Positions 46,706 through 57,858 of a stretch of DNA of 64,000 nt are shown here, one piece after another; the first letter of the stretch is position 1, and each line of letters begins with the position of its first letter. The notes beneath the pieces are model-generated. The model searched no databases. It had not been told where the DNA came from and saw only the letters and a program-made list of their open reading frames with translations. The stretch is taken from positions 26,127,669 to 26,191,668 of the forward strand of contig NC_052614.1 of NCBI RefSeq assembly GCF_016545825.1, in the 5' to 3' direction. This DNA comes from Eucalyptus grandis. Its lineage: Eukaryota > Streptophyta > Magnoliopsida > Myrtales > Myrtaceae. Position numbers and translations under genes: made by a program.

Positions 46706-47134
46706 ATGCCGTTCAAACACGAGCTCAAATCGTCCTCCCCGCACCTCCTCTTATGCTGCTTTCGAGACGCCACTGTCCACGATGAGGCTGCCTCCTCCAA
46801 CTACAACGACGACAACGACGGCGATGGCGATGGCAGCTGCCATAGGGCGGTCCAATTGCCCTGCTTGTGGCTCCGCTCCACGGCCCAAGGGCTCCCACTG
46901 TTAAAGATCCAACGCAAGCTCCAGAGCCTCATCACTCAGATCAAGAGGTGCCAAAAGCAGGGCCATGTCACAACCTCGGAGTTCAGGTATGATCTAATGA
47001 GCTATGCGCTCAACTTCGAGGGCGATTGGGGTCAAGAGTCAGATGAGGAGTCCCTAGCAAGGAACTTCACAACAAGGCTACCGGTATCTCCAGATCGATT
47101 GCTGCCGAATGCCGAGGGAAGTCGTAGCGTGTAG
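46706..47134 (+). CDS. Small plant-specific protein, gene C (142 aa)
   Basis: Paralogue of B in tandem, 2.8 kb downstream, same strand. The start is the ATG aligned to B (MPFKHELKSSSPHLLLCCF); the frame is also open 66 codons upstream, but that stretch has no match in B. The middle carries an Asn/Asp-rich insertion (DNDGDGDGS). The core SEFRYDLMSYALNFEGDW, SDEESLARNFTTRLPVSPDR is kept. The last eight or so residues differ because a small deletion shifts the frame (B ends SPREVVACC). Probably expressed or recently functional. No TATA as clear as B's; function unknown. Confidence 0.75.
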   Translation: MPFKHELKSSSPHLLLCCFRDATVHDEAASSNYNDDNDGDGDGSCHRAVQLPCLWLRSTAQGLPLLKIQRKLQSLITQIKRCQKQGHVTTSEFRYDLMSYALNFEGDWGQESDEESLARNFTTRLPVSPDRLLPNAEGSRSV

Positions 47135-47563
47135 TTGAAGTTTTTTTCGGTAAAGATATTATTAATTTTGATCAATGAATTGGATTATCACAATCCCTAG
47201 AGCGATCCATAGTGCCTATACATACTACAGATTTCGGGATCTCAAATTCATGGAAACTGTGCTTTGATATGTCATCATCGTTTTTTTGTCCGGAGTATTC
47301 CGTGATCAAGCATTTTTGCTTATTAGTATTGTGTCAATGAAATACAAACATACAGGAAGTAAAATTTATCCTGAATGAATGAATTTACGTAGATCCAACT
47401 TATTTTCTTATGGATAGGGACCAGTAGTAGGTCGTGTCCTGTGCCAAGGGATAGCCCATTAGATCATGGGTCGTGTCATGCTTTATGCCTAGGCTCGATT
47501 AGGCACATGGGCCTATCTAGGTCCAACGATTTTTTTTTCTTTTTGGGGATTTGGTCTTGGGGG
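47135..47563. other. 3' flank of gene C with GGGCC-type repeat
   Basis: 3' UTR-like sequence homologous to A and B, then a repeat with CAAGGGATAGCCCATTAGA and CACATGGGCCTATCTAGGTCC. The next unit of this repeat resumes after the solo LTR (50906 on). Confidence 0.6.
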
Positions 47564-50500
47564 TGTTGACACCTAAATTTTGGCGATCCACTTAGTCATT
47601 TATTGCATAAAAAATTAGAGGTTAATTTTATCCCCGAAAAAAAAAATATTAATTGCATAGCTACATTTAGTTTGCATATTTTGCATTTTATTTACTTTGG
47701 ACCTGGCGGATGGGTTGAATTGGCGTTTTGAGTTTTAAATTAGCAGGCTGGGCTAGGCCCACGGAAAGAGTACAAATTGGCCCAAGCCCATTTTCTGAAA
47801 ATTGCGATTTGAAATGAGAATTTTTGGAATTTAAGAAAATTGGGTTTTGATCTTATCTTTAAAAATCAATAGAAAATATTTAGGAAATAAGAAAAATAAG
47901 AGAATTTTGTGATTCGGAGGTTATAGGAAAATCTTCGAGTATATTGAAAAGTGGATGAAATATTTCACGAAGATCACGTCTTATTTGCATATAAAGGGAG
48001 CCGTGTACGATGAGAAAAAGTGGGGGTCTTTTGATCGAAAAATTTGAGAGCAAAATACGGAGGCGAATGGGAGAAATCTGAGAGAAAAATTCAAGAGCGA
48101 ATTCGAAGAAAATCGGCGTAAGAAGAAGGCCTCGTCTACCTTGGTCAAAGAGAAGGTCTTTTTCCTTTTCTTTCCCTGACAAGAAAAGGGAAAAGTCAGC
48201 TGCAGAACAGATGAAAAGGAGAGAGAAGATTGGAGAGAAAAGAAAAAGAAAAACAGGTTACTGTTTGTCTTCCTCGCGCAGACGCTCGCGCCCTGCCAGT
48301 CTCCGTCCGCCACGCCCCCAGCCGTCCGGCCGCCCTCAGCGACGCCCGCACCTGACCTCCGCCGCTGACCCGCAGCACCGCCACCGCGCTGCTGCCGACG
48401 CTTCATCGACGCCGTGAACGCCGCCGTTGCTGCTTCCCTCTGCCAGGCGCCCGACGTCTGCGCAGTCCCCTTGCTGCTGCTGCCCAACGCCTCCCCAGCC
48501 TTGCTTGAACCGCGATCCACCTGTTACTCAGAGTCGAAGACTCGTGCGCCGCCATCGTCCAGCCTCCAAAAGTCCGAGCCATCCTTACTGCCGGCTGACC
48601 CACGATTCCGACGACTTGCGCCGCCCCAACGCCGAGCCCCCGGAGCCTCGACGACACGCCGCCGCTTGCTCTGGCCTGCGACCCGCCGCCTCTGCCTCGT
48701 CTCTGCCCGCGCCTGCAACAGGAACCCCCCCGGACGCCGCGCCAATCCCTGCCGTTGCGACCCTCCTCTGCAGATCTGTCTCCGCCGTCAGATCCCAAGC
48801 CACCGGTGACCCAGAGTCGCAGCCGAGTCGAGATCCAGCACCTGGAGTCCCTCCGCTTGCAAATCCGAGGTCCCCGACGACAGAAGGCCCGGACCCAGCT
48901 CGACGCTTCCCTTTCGCCGGTGCCGAGCCTCATTGAAGACCCAGATCTGACGCCGCCCTCACTCCGCGCCGCGACGCTCGCCCCCGATCCGGTTCTCTCA
49001 CTGGACGCCGCGCCCAACAGCCCGACCCAGACGCCGGAGCTCCTCATCGCAGCCACCAGAGGCCTCCCGCCGTCCCTGCAGCGCCCCGCCGGCCGAAGCT
49101 CGTGATCCGAGCGCCCCGACGCAGCCCCCGCGACGCAGGCCCGTGCCGACCCACGACAATCTCCTCGCCGGAGCTCCTCACCGTGCACCTGCTGTGCCCT
49201 CGCCGGAGCTCTGACGCCGGCCATCCTCTGCCCGGCGCCGTCCACCATTGTTGCCTTTTTTTTTAATTTCCTTTTTAGGTGATTTACTTTTTATCCTTTT
49301 ATTTTTATTTATTTATCTAGTTATTTTAAGTGCTGTCATTTTTGCTTAAGTTAGAACATGGATGTCAATTTTAATTATTTGTATAGTTTAGGCATTATCC
49401 TTAAGGTTTTGCCCAAAACTATATAATTATTAATTTGGTCCGTAAGTCGTTGGATCATTTTTTTAATTATATTAATTTTTGGGCATTTTGTCGATAGCAT
49501 TTTAAGTGTTGAATTAATATAACTATTAATTTGATCCGTAAGAATTGGATCATATTTTTAGTTATTTTGATCTCTTTGTCGTGATAATTAAGATTATAGT
49601 AATCGTTAATTTGACCTGTGAGATGAAAGGTTATTTTTTCGATCATTGTAATTCTTCATTTGATTGAATATCTTGATTGTTTAGATTTAATGATTAGTTG
49701 ATAATTGCTTGTTTTTGAAAACCACTAAAAAAATCTAAAAAATATTTGAATTAGGATTCAGTTTGTTTTGAAATATTTTTTGTTATCATGCATATCTAGG
49801 ATAGGGATTTCAGTTTGAAAAATATAAAAAATGCATTCATTTAGGATTTTAGTTACATGTTAAATTACGTGGCAATTTTAAATTTTGAATTTTAAATAAA
49901 AAATAAAAGATAAAAAATATCATGCATATGTCATGTAGAATTAGGGCATGCTCCGCACGTCATTGCATATTAGATCAATTACATGTTAGATTAAGATAAT
50001 ATCTTAGTTTAAATCAGGATTTAATGTGACTTAATCCTTAGTTTAAATTAGATAAAATTTTAATCTAGCTAGATCATTTTTGCATTTTTAAATAGAAATA
50101 TCAAATGCACGTCATTTAGTTTTTATTAGGTTCATTTAATTAGAACTTCCTCGTCATTAGACTAAGTCATTTAATAAATGTCGCATGACATATAACTCGC
50201 ATATTAAATTGTATGTTGCGTGTCATTTTAGTATGTCATTGCATCGCATTACCTGTCATCATTTGATTAATTTAGATTGCATTTAATTATTGCATTTCTT
50301 TATGTCATATAGTTTAGGTCATGCTGCCATGTCATATTAGATTATTAATATGCATCACATAATTTTCATTAAGAAAAGTGAAAACAAAAAATGGAGTAAT
50401 TGCTTGTTAATTAAAAACCATATCTAGGATTGTTGATGTGGATTTTAATTTAACACTGTAGATGCTTTCGTTGCTTTGAGGTAAATTTTACATTATTTCA

Positions 50501-50905
50501 TTGCTTTATTGGGTGTTAAATTGGTGGTTTGCGCACCCGCATAATAACCTCACATGTTATGGAGATAGTTTAAAATAAATCACCCGCCCGTAAAAAAAAA
50601 ACATTTTTGAAAATAAAAAGAATGGTACCGAAAGGGCATTAGAGAAATCTAATGTAATCAAGTTCCCGTACCCTTAGTCTCTGTTCGTAGGAGTAAAGTA
50701 ATTCTCTCATTATTTTACTTAGGTGTCTAATCGACCTACCATAAACCGATTAGTGGCGACTCCTAAATAAAATCAATTTGCATGTTAATAAATTCAAACC
50801 TAAGTCGCGACCAGGTATGGGCAGGAGAAATGAGCTAAGCAAAAAGACTTAGTAATCTATTAACCTAGTTTTAGGTGGTGAACCCGCGAAAATTAGGTCG
50901 CGACA
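47564..50905 (+). mobile_element. Solo LTR (TGTTGACACC...GGTCGCGACA), 3.34 kb
   Basis: Begins TGTTGACACCTAAATTTTGG and ends GGTCGCGACA, flanked by GGGGG on both sides (47559-47563 and 50906-50910). Joining the flanks recreates the GGGCC-repeat unit seen a second time at about 51000-51080, which supports the boundaries. No gag, pol, primer site or second LTR. The middle (about 48270-49240) is very GC-rich and opens long frames on both strands. I consider these non-coding. The 3' part shares phrases such as TAGTGGCGACTCCT with the LTRs at 53586 and 62374. Confidence 0.82.
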
Positions 50906-50910
50906 GGGGG

Positions 50911-51083
50911 CAAGTCTAATTGTTCGGCCCATGCCCAAGCATAGCCCCGTGAGGTGATAGGCTGCGTTGCCTTTTTTTGGTTTAGGCCCAGTCAAGCCCA
51001 TGCCTAATAGGCCTACCTAGGTCCAACAATTTTTCTTTTGGGTTTGGCCTTGGAGGTCGAGTCCAATAGTCAGGCCCATGTGA
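50911..51083. repeat. GGGCC-type repeat, second unit
   Basis: GGCCCATGCCCAAGCATAGCC, AGGTCCAACAATTTTTCTTT and GGTTTGGCCTTGGAGGTCGAG repeat the order seen at 47440-47563, giving a tandem unit of about 150 bp split by the solo LTR. Confidence 0.65.
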
Positions 51084-53200
51084 TTGGAAGGAATTGCAAT
51101 GTGAAAGTTGGAAGCAATGGGCGTGAAATTTCTAGTTTGATTTTGTTGATTATTTAGACACATAATAAAATAGACTTTATTTGATTAGAAAATATAAATG
51201 ATTGCAGCATGTCCTTAATTATCACACCATGATAAATGTAGACTTAATGTGAATATAAACCAAAATAAAAGTTATGGTGTTGGTTCAGATAAAATTTCTC
51301 ATATCCAAGTGGGAGAGAGAATCCAATTGAGAAAGGAATAGGGGTGAATGTTATCTTCAAAGCAATCACCACCTTGATTTGACGATGGCAAGTGTCTAAA
51401 TAGTCATAATCTTTGCCATCGATTAGATCGATCGAAATGGATCATAAAAATATTTCTTAACCTGTATTTGATGGATTGAGTTGTAATATGGGTTAGTTAT
51501 ATTCATAAATGAATTTAGAATGGTAAAGTCTATAATAATATGAGTGTTAAATCAACCTATTCAAACTCAACTAACCTCTATGATTCTCTCCACTTTCTTG
51601 TTCTCACTTGATCTTGTGCTCACTCTCTCCATGTTCTCATCTTAGTTTAAGTATGAGTTTTTCTAGATTGGATTAACTGTAGAAGTGTTTTAGTAGTATA
51701 TGGAAATTAGTCAAAACAATTCAAACATGTCACTTTGAGTCATATCATTTTTTGGTCTAACTAGATCCACCCATTTGATAGATCTATTGTCGACCATATC
51801 ATAATTTTATTTATTACCTTAATACTAAACACTTCAAATTCTCTTAAAGGTTGAGGACTGAATTGGCCATTGTATAGTAAGTATAGAATTTTATTTTATT
51901 TTTGGTAATTTTCCCTATATTTGACGGTTAAGGTATATTTCAAATTCCTCAGAAAAATTAAGGTATATCTTGTCTTTTAGCTCTTATCTATTAGTTTATT
52001 GCTGTTTAGAACTTGATTTATAACGTTAGAATTCATAAGTTATTTAAGCATCTAATCACTCAGGATGAATTTGCCACATCAACTAATTAAGCAAATTTAA
52101 TTGGTGAAGTATGTATAGCATTTAACAAAAGAAAGAATAAGAAAAGTCACTGGACCACTGATGGGATTAATTTAGTAAATGATCCAAAAAGTTATAATGA
52201 CGCTAAGTCTAGAATGGATGCACATATTTGGAAAATGGAAATGGATGTTGAGATTATGGGTGAGCATAATTCAATGGTAGAAGAGAGAACTGGAGAACCA
52301 ATGGGAACTATTCTAATTCCAAGTTCTAGGGGACTCAATCCAAGTCCCAGTTCCATATTGTTTTAAACATGTATATATATATATTGGGCAAGAATCAAAT
52401 TGAACTGGATGAGGAATTAAGAACTAAAGAACTGGATCAGGAATCTACAAAACCCTAAAATAGGAATTGGCATATCCAATCATGGTGAGGCTTGGATGCA
52501 ACGAACGAAAAGAAACCCTTCCTCTCCGAGCACAACTCCTTCTCCTTGGCTTTTTCTCAGGAAAAATACACTACAAGTGTCAAAACTTGTCACGGGTAGA
52601 CATTTAAATGCCAAAGTTTTCTCCTTTTTTTTTTGGTTGATAAGTGCCAAAGTATCCATTTTTTTATAAGAAAATATGACACTTAAACGTACCTTTTGAA
52701 AATTCTGGTACACTTAAACGTACCAAAGTTTTCAAAATGTACGTTTAAGTGTCACTTAAAAAAAATGGATACTTAATTGCCAAGTCCAATGAAGCTAGCT
52801 GGAAGTCTAACATGACATTATTTAATAAAACAATCGGTCTACGTAGCTCATTGGAAATTTACATGGCATTGACGTAGTTAGCTTGTCCAAAAATGACATC
52901 ATTTTGCCCCTAAATTTGATGTTTAATATAAATATTAATTAAGTTAAATTAAAAACTTAAAAAAAAAAAAAAAGTGGTATCGAATTTTGTGAGCCTTGGC
53001 TCCTTTGGGCAAGGGCTAGCAACCCTCACCCAATCTAAGGTAGTGCCGGCTACCCCTCGCCCCAATTTTAGGCGAGGGCTTGCAGGCCCTCACCTACAGT
53101 CGGCTAAGGTCGATGACCACTGGCCGAGGCCTGATGACCCTAGCCCTTTCCAGCGACGGTGGGGCAACGGCAGTGGCAATGTGAAACCTATTGCTCGTTT
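51084..53200. repeat. Segmental duplication, copy 2
   Basis: Matches 1-3494 in order and orientation without the Pack-MULE. The tail (GC-rich, CTTTCCAGCGACGGTGGGGC) corresponds to 3430-3490. It extends beyond 53200 with sequence that in copy 1 is replaced by the LTR at 3495. Frames at 52974-53387 and 53354-53575 show no domain I recognise. Confidence 0.8.
52667..52772. repeat. Long inverted repeat (hairpin)
   Basis: The left arm (CCATTTTTTTAT...GACACTTAAACGTACCTTTTG) and the right arm (CAAAATGTACGTTTAAGTGTCACTT...ATGG) are inverted copies of about 50 bp with a few mismatches and a short loop. Copy 1 of the duplication has only the right arm. Confidence 0.75.
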
Positions 53201-53585
53201 GGCGTGCAAAATGGTGAAAGTTGAGTCAATTCACACCAAATCTCAGGGTCAATGTCGATCCCTTTGTGCTAAAGTTGCACTCATGTTAAAAGACCTCTCG
53301 CGCCTTGAACAGGGAGTGTTAGGGATAATCGCAGCATTGGGTAGGGATTTGATATGGGCGAACACCAAACTTTTGTTGCTCGTGTAATCATTGGCCACAC
53401 TAGGAAGCTATGTGACAATGAAGTTCTTATGTCTGCAGCTGTGGCTAAACAACCTGAATATGACCCTCGTAATCTCATGGGGTTTAAGTTCACTGCACTT
53501 ACAAGAAGCATTAATTTCATGAAAAACCATAGTTTTCACTCATATCAATTGCACCAGCATATCTCCTTTTTCTGAATAGGAGAGG

Positions 53586-55868
53586 TGTCGCGACCTACCC
53601 TCGGGGGGGAGGGAACAGATTTAAGGGTATTGCCCAAAGGACGGGCCTAAGGCCCATGATTAGGCCCGAGCTCTCCCAAGCCCATACCCCGCGTGACGTT
53701 GGGATATTCTTAAGAAATTTTGCATAAAAGGAGTCGCCACTAGCCTATTAGGGTTGGCTAGAAACCAAGTGAGGCATGGGCGTGTGCCTCACTTCCTACA
53801 CAATCAGAGAATTTAGATTCAGGGACTTGATTACACTAATTAACCAATTAGTGCCATTTCGGTACCTAATCTTGTTCATTTTAACAAAATGGTTTTTGGC
53901 AGGCAATTTGGATTGATTTTATATTTATCCACTAACATGTGAAGTGATCATGCAGGCGCGCAATCATTAAAGTAATAATCATAACTACCAAGATCCTAAT
54001 TGCAATAAGATTAAACACATGCAATCAAACATAATTAAATATGCAAATTAAACATACGACATAATCAATATGCGAGCAAATAAATGTCTAATTACACTAA
54101 GAAAGCAAGATATAGCAATTCCTAACCAAATCCCATTATTTTTGGATTTTCGAAATTTTAAATTTTTTTTAAATTTTTTTAAATGTTTTTATTTTTTTTA
54201 AATTAAGAAAAATAATTATTTTTTAAATTTTTTTAAATTTTTTTTATTTGCGAAATTGTTTTAAAAAAAGATAACTTTTTAATATTTTTTTGGATTTTCA
54301 AAATTGTTTTAAAGATATATTAAAATTTAAAAATAATATAAAAATAAAGATTTGGACCGAACCGGGTCGGGTGCAGTTCGACCCAACCCGATTCGGCCCG
54401 AGTCGACTCGGATCGGGTCCGGTCCGGTCCGATTAGGAGGTTAGGCCCGAAGCGTGGGCCCAGCCAAAAAGTCACCCTCTTTTTTAAAACAAATAGGCCC
54501 ACAAGCCCAAAAGGTCACCCCCTCTTTTAAAACAAATAGGCCCACAAGCCCAAAAGCCCACAAACCCAAAAGTCCAAAATCACAAAAGCCCAAAACCGAC
54601 CCAAATAGCTCAAAAACCCTACCCGATTAGAGGCTCTAGCCCGAACCGGCTGTGACCTAATTTTGTGCCCTCTTCTCTGGGGTTTCCGGGCGGAGCTGGC
54701 ATCGATGGTGGCAGCAACGACGGGCTTGACGACGGCAACGTGAAGCGGCTCGAATGGCGTCGGGCCGGAGGATGGCGGCTTGGACGGCGTCGGGGGACGA
54801 GGGCGGCAACTCGAACGCTCCTCGGATGGGCAGCAGGGAGGCAACGAGCAGCTGAAACCGCAGGTGTGGCTAGCAGAACAGCGGTGCGGCGTCCGGCAAC
54901 GGAAGCGCGGATCATCGGGGCTCGGCTCACATGCAGGTCGTGGGCGAGAGCGAGGCGGAGCGGGACCAGCGAGAGGTGGTGTCGCGACTTCAGGGGCGCG
55001 AAGCGGTGGTGAGGCTCGGTGGCTCGAGCTGCCGGCGTTGGGTTGCGGGCGGTGGGTCATCGCGGGCGAGGGTGCGGGAGCGGCGGCTTCTGGCTTCGAG
55101 GCGGGGTGCAATGGTGACGGCGGATGTCTGGCGCTTCGTCGGCAACAGCGCGAAGGATGGGCGCAGGGCAGGAGGGTGGCACGAGGAGGCGTCGCTCAGA
55201 GAGGGGGCTGCTGAGTCAAGCGGCGGCGAGGTCGGCGTCGGTCGAGCGCCGCTCCCGCCGGCAGCGGCGATGGCGGCAATGCCGCCGCTTCACCTCAAAC
55301 TCTCTCTCTCTCCTCCCTTCTCTCTCTCTCGAGTTCTCTCTGCTTGGTCTCTGTTTTTCTTCTTTTTTTTTCCTGGTCTCCCTCTCCCCGTTTGGTCTCT
55401 CCTCCACTAGCCGGCTCTCTCCTCCCCTTTCTCTCCATCCTCTCCCTTGTGCCCTTTGTTCTATTGTCGCTTTCCTCTTTTTCCTTTCTTTTTTCTGACA
55501 TTGCTGCTTTTCCTTTTCTTTTGGTGCAGGCTCTGCACGCGAAGACACCAGGAAGAAGACAAGTGGAGATGTGGGCTGGGCCAAAGGGAGATGGCGTGGG
55601 CCACTCGGGAAAGAGAGGCGGGCGATGGGCCGAGCCAAAGCCGAGATCGCTCGACCCGACCCCTAGGCGTTTTTTTTTTTTTTTGTTTCTCCTTTCTCTT
55701 TTTTTCTATTTTTTTGTTTGTTTTGTTGTTTTGTTGTTTTTTGTTTTTGTTTTTGTTTTTTTTTTTTTTTTTGGTAAGTTTGTTTTTTTGTTTTTTTAAA
55801 TGACTAATTCCTAATTCCGTACACAATTAAATCATAAATGAAAAAATGGGAAAATTTAGGTGTCAACA
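53586..55868 (-). mobile_element. 3' LTR of the 53586 element
   Basis: On the minus strand it starts TGTTGACACCTAAATTTTCCC and ends AGGTCGCGACA. Contains a (T/A)-rich end, a GC-rich 54600-55260 part and a CT/GA-rich part (55300-55500). Long frames here (for example 54527-55111 minus) have biased Pro/Ser/Arg composition and overlap in several frames, so I do not call them genes. Confidence 0.85.
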
Positions 55869-55885
55869 GCTACCCCTCTTTGAAT
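55869..55885 (-). other. Polypurine tract
   Basis: The minus strand reads AAAGAGGGGTAGC directly before the TGTTGACACC of the 3' LTR. Confidence 0.7.
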
Positions 55886-56023
55886 GGGAGCTCGAAGAGG
55901 TTCCTTTCAAAGACAAAAGACACCTAAATTATTTTGACGATAGACCCAGTGCATAGGCACGTATTAAATTGATGGAAAGAACTCATAACTATGGAAGCGC
56001 GTCTTGTCAATAAGAGGAAGAAA

Positions 56024-57116
56024 GACTCCGAGCTACAAAGCACTCCGGGCTACAAAAGCTCTCCGGGCTACAAAGCACACCGTGTCATAGGAAGAAAGAC
56101 TCCGGGCTACAAAGCTCTCCGGGCTACAAAAGCTCTCCGGGCTACAAAACTCACCGTGTCATAGGAAGAAGGACTTCGGGCTACAAAGCTCACCAAAGCT
56201 ACAAAAGCTCTCCGGGCTACAAAGCTCACCGTGTCATAGAAAGAAGGACTCCGAGGCTACAAAGCTCTCGGGCTACAAAGCTCACCGTGTCATAGGAAGA
56301 AGGACTCCGGGCTACAAAGCTCAACGTGTCATAGAAAGAAGGATTACGGGCTACAAAACTCTCCGGGCTACAAAGCTCACCGTATCATAGGAAGAAGGAC
56401 TCCGGGTTACAAAGCTCTCCAGGCTACAAAAGCTCTCCGAGCTACAAAGCTCACCGTGTCATAGGAAGGACTTCAGGCTACAAAGCTCTCCAGGCTACAA
56501 AAGCTCTCCGGGCTACAAAGCTCACCGTGTCATAGGAAGAAGGACTCCGGGCTACAAAGCTCACCGGGCTACAAAAGCTCTCCGGGCTACAAAGCTCACC
56601 GTGTCATAGGAAGAAGGACTCCGGGCTACCAAGCTCTCCGAGCTACAAAAGCTCTCCGGGCTACAAAGCTCACCGTTTCATAGGAAGAAGGACTCCGGGT
56701 TACAAAGCTCTCCGGGCTACAAAAGCTCTTCGGGCTACAAAGCTCACCGTGTCATAGGAAGAAGGACTCCGAGCTACAAAAGCTCTCCGGGCTACAAAGC
56801 TCATTGTGTCATAGGAAGAAGGACTCCGGGCTACAAAGCTCACCGGGCTACAAAAGCTCTCCGGGTTACAAAGCTCACCATGTCATAGGAAGAAGGACTC
56901 CGGGCTACAAAGCTCTCCGGGCTACAAAGCTCACCGTTTCATAGGAAGAAAGACTCCGGGCTACAAAGCTCTCCGGGCTACAAAGTTCACCGTTTCATAG
57001 GAAGAAGGACTCCGGGCTACAAAGCTCTCCGTGTCATAGGAAGAAGGACTCCGGGCTACAAAGCTCACTGGGCTACAAAAGCTCTCCGGGCTACAAAGCT
57101 CACCGTGTCATAGGAA
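56024..57116 (+). repeat. CTCCGGGCTACAAAG minisatellite, about 1.1 kb
   Basis: A 17-20 bp monomer (CTCCGGGCTACAAAAGCT) is repeated dozens of times. Higher-order units of roughly 60-85 bp are punctuated by CACCGTGTCATAGGAAGAAGG. Copies vary by point changes and in monomer number between punctuation marks. Confidence 0.95.
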
Positions 57117-57130
57117 AGGGATTGAAGGAC

Positions 57131-57590
57131 TGAGGTCTCATCGTGTAAAAACGAGTTTCGACCGGGAATAATAGTCTCACCATGTACGAACGGATTTCGA
57201 CTAGGAGGTAGGTCTCACCGTGTACGAACAGGTCTTGACCGGGTTGAAAATGCATGATTTGAGGGAAACCAATGAACCTTTGTAGATGACATGGTTTAAG
57301 GTTGACCATGAAACTTTTGAAAAATTGCAGTTTAGAAAAAAAAAACTCATGAACATTTTAAAAGCGGGGTTTAAGGATGACCCACGAACCTTGTGGTTTA
57401 AGGATGACCCACGAACCTTGTGGTTTAAGGATAAACCCACAAACCGTGTGGTTTAGACTGGAAAAAGAAAAAAATGGTCTCACCGTGTAAAAACGGGTTT
57501 TGACTGGATGTGATGGTCTTACCGTGTAAAAACGGGTTTTGACTTGATGTGATGGTCTCACCGTGTAAAAACGGGTCTCGACCGAATGAT
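57131..57590 (+). repeat. GGTCTCACCGTGTAAAAACGGG repeats, 39-bp period
   Basis: Three tandem copies start at 57476, 57515 and 57554; more diverged copies lie at 57131-57235. They share CACCGTGT with the punctuation of the preceding array. Confidence 0.85.
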
Positions 57591-57858
57591 TTAGGAAAAG
57601 CCACCAATCCCGTGGTTTAAGGATAGACCCACCAATCTTGTGGTTTAAGGATAAACCCACGAACTGTGTGGTTTAAGGATAGACCCACGAACCGTGTGAT
57701 TTAGGAAAGCCACCAACCCCGTGGTTTAAGGATAAACCCACCAACCGTGTAAATGACATGGTTTAAGGCTGACCATGAACCTTTGGAAATGACATGGTTT
57801 AAGGCTAACCATGAACCTTTGGAGATGACATGGTTTAAGGTTGACCATGAACCTTTGA
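57286..57858 (+). repeat. TGGTTTAAGG-containing repeats of two types
   Basis: Type one, GTGGTTTAAGGATAAACCCAC, occurs about eight times at roughly 30-45 bp (57368-57745). Type two, GACATGGTTTAAGG.TGACCATGAACCTTTGG, recurs at 38-bp spacing (57752-57858, with one copy at 57286). They interleave with the GGTCTCACCG repeats. Confidence 0.85.

Noticed and set aside
48403..49248. 281-codon minus-strand ORF and overlapping plus-strand ORFs
   Set aside because: GC-rich low-complexity part of a solo LTR. Long frames are open on both strands with biased Arg/Gly/Pro content and no motif.
53354..53575. 73-codon ORF before the 53586 LTR
   Set aside because: No recognisable domain, no splice or promoter evidence. 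Left undescribed as a gene.
54527..55826. Pro/Ser/Arg-rich and Phe/Lys-rich ORFs in the 3' LTR
   Set aside because: Composition-driven frames. The matching region of the other LTR (63382-63975) has different frame structure, so there is no sign of coding constraint.
56024..57116. CRISPR-like regular array
   Set aside because: Plant DNA; the units between repeats are not unique spacers but variants of the same monomer inside a retrotransposon.
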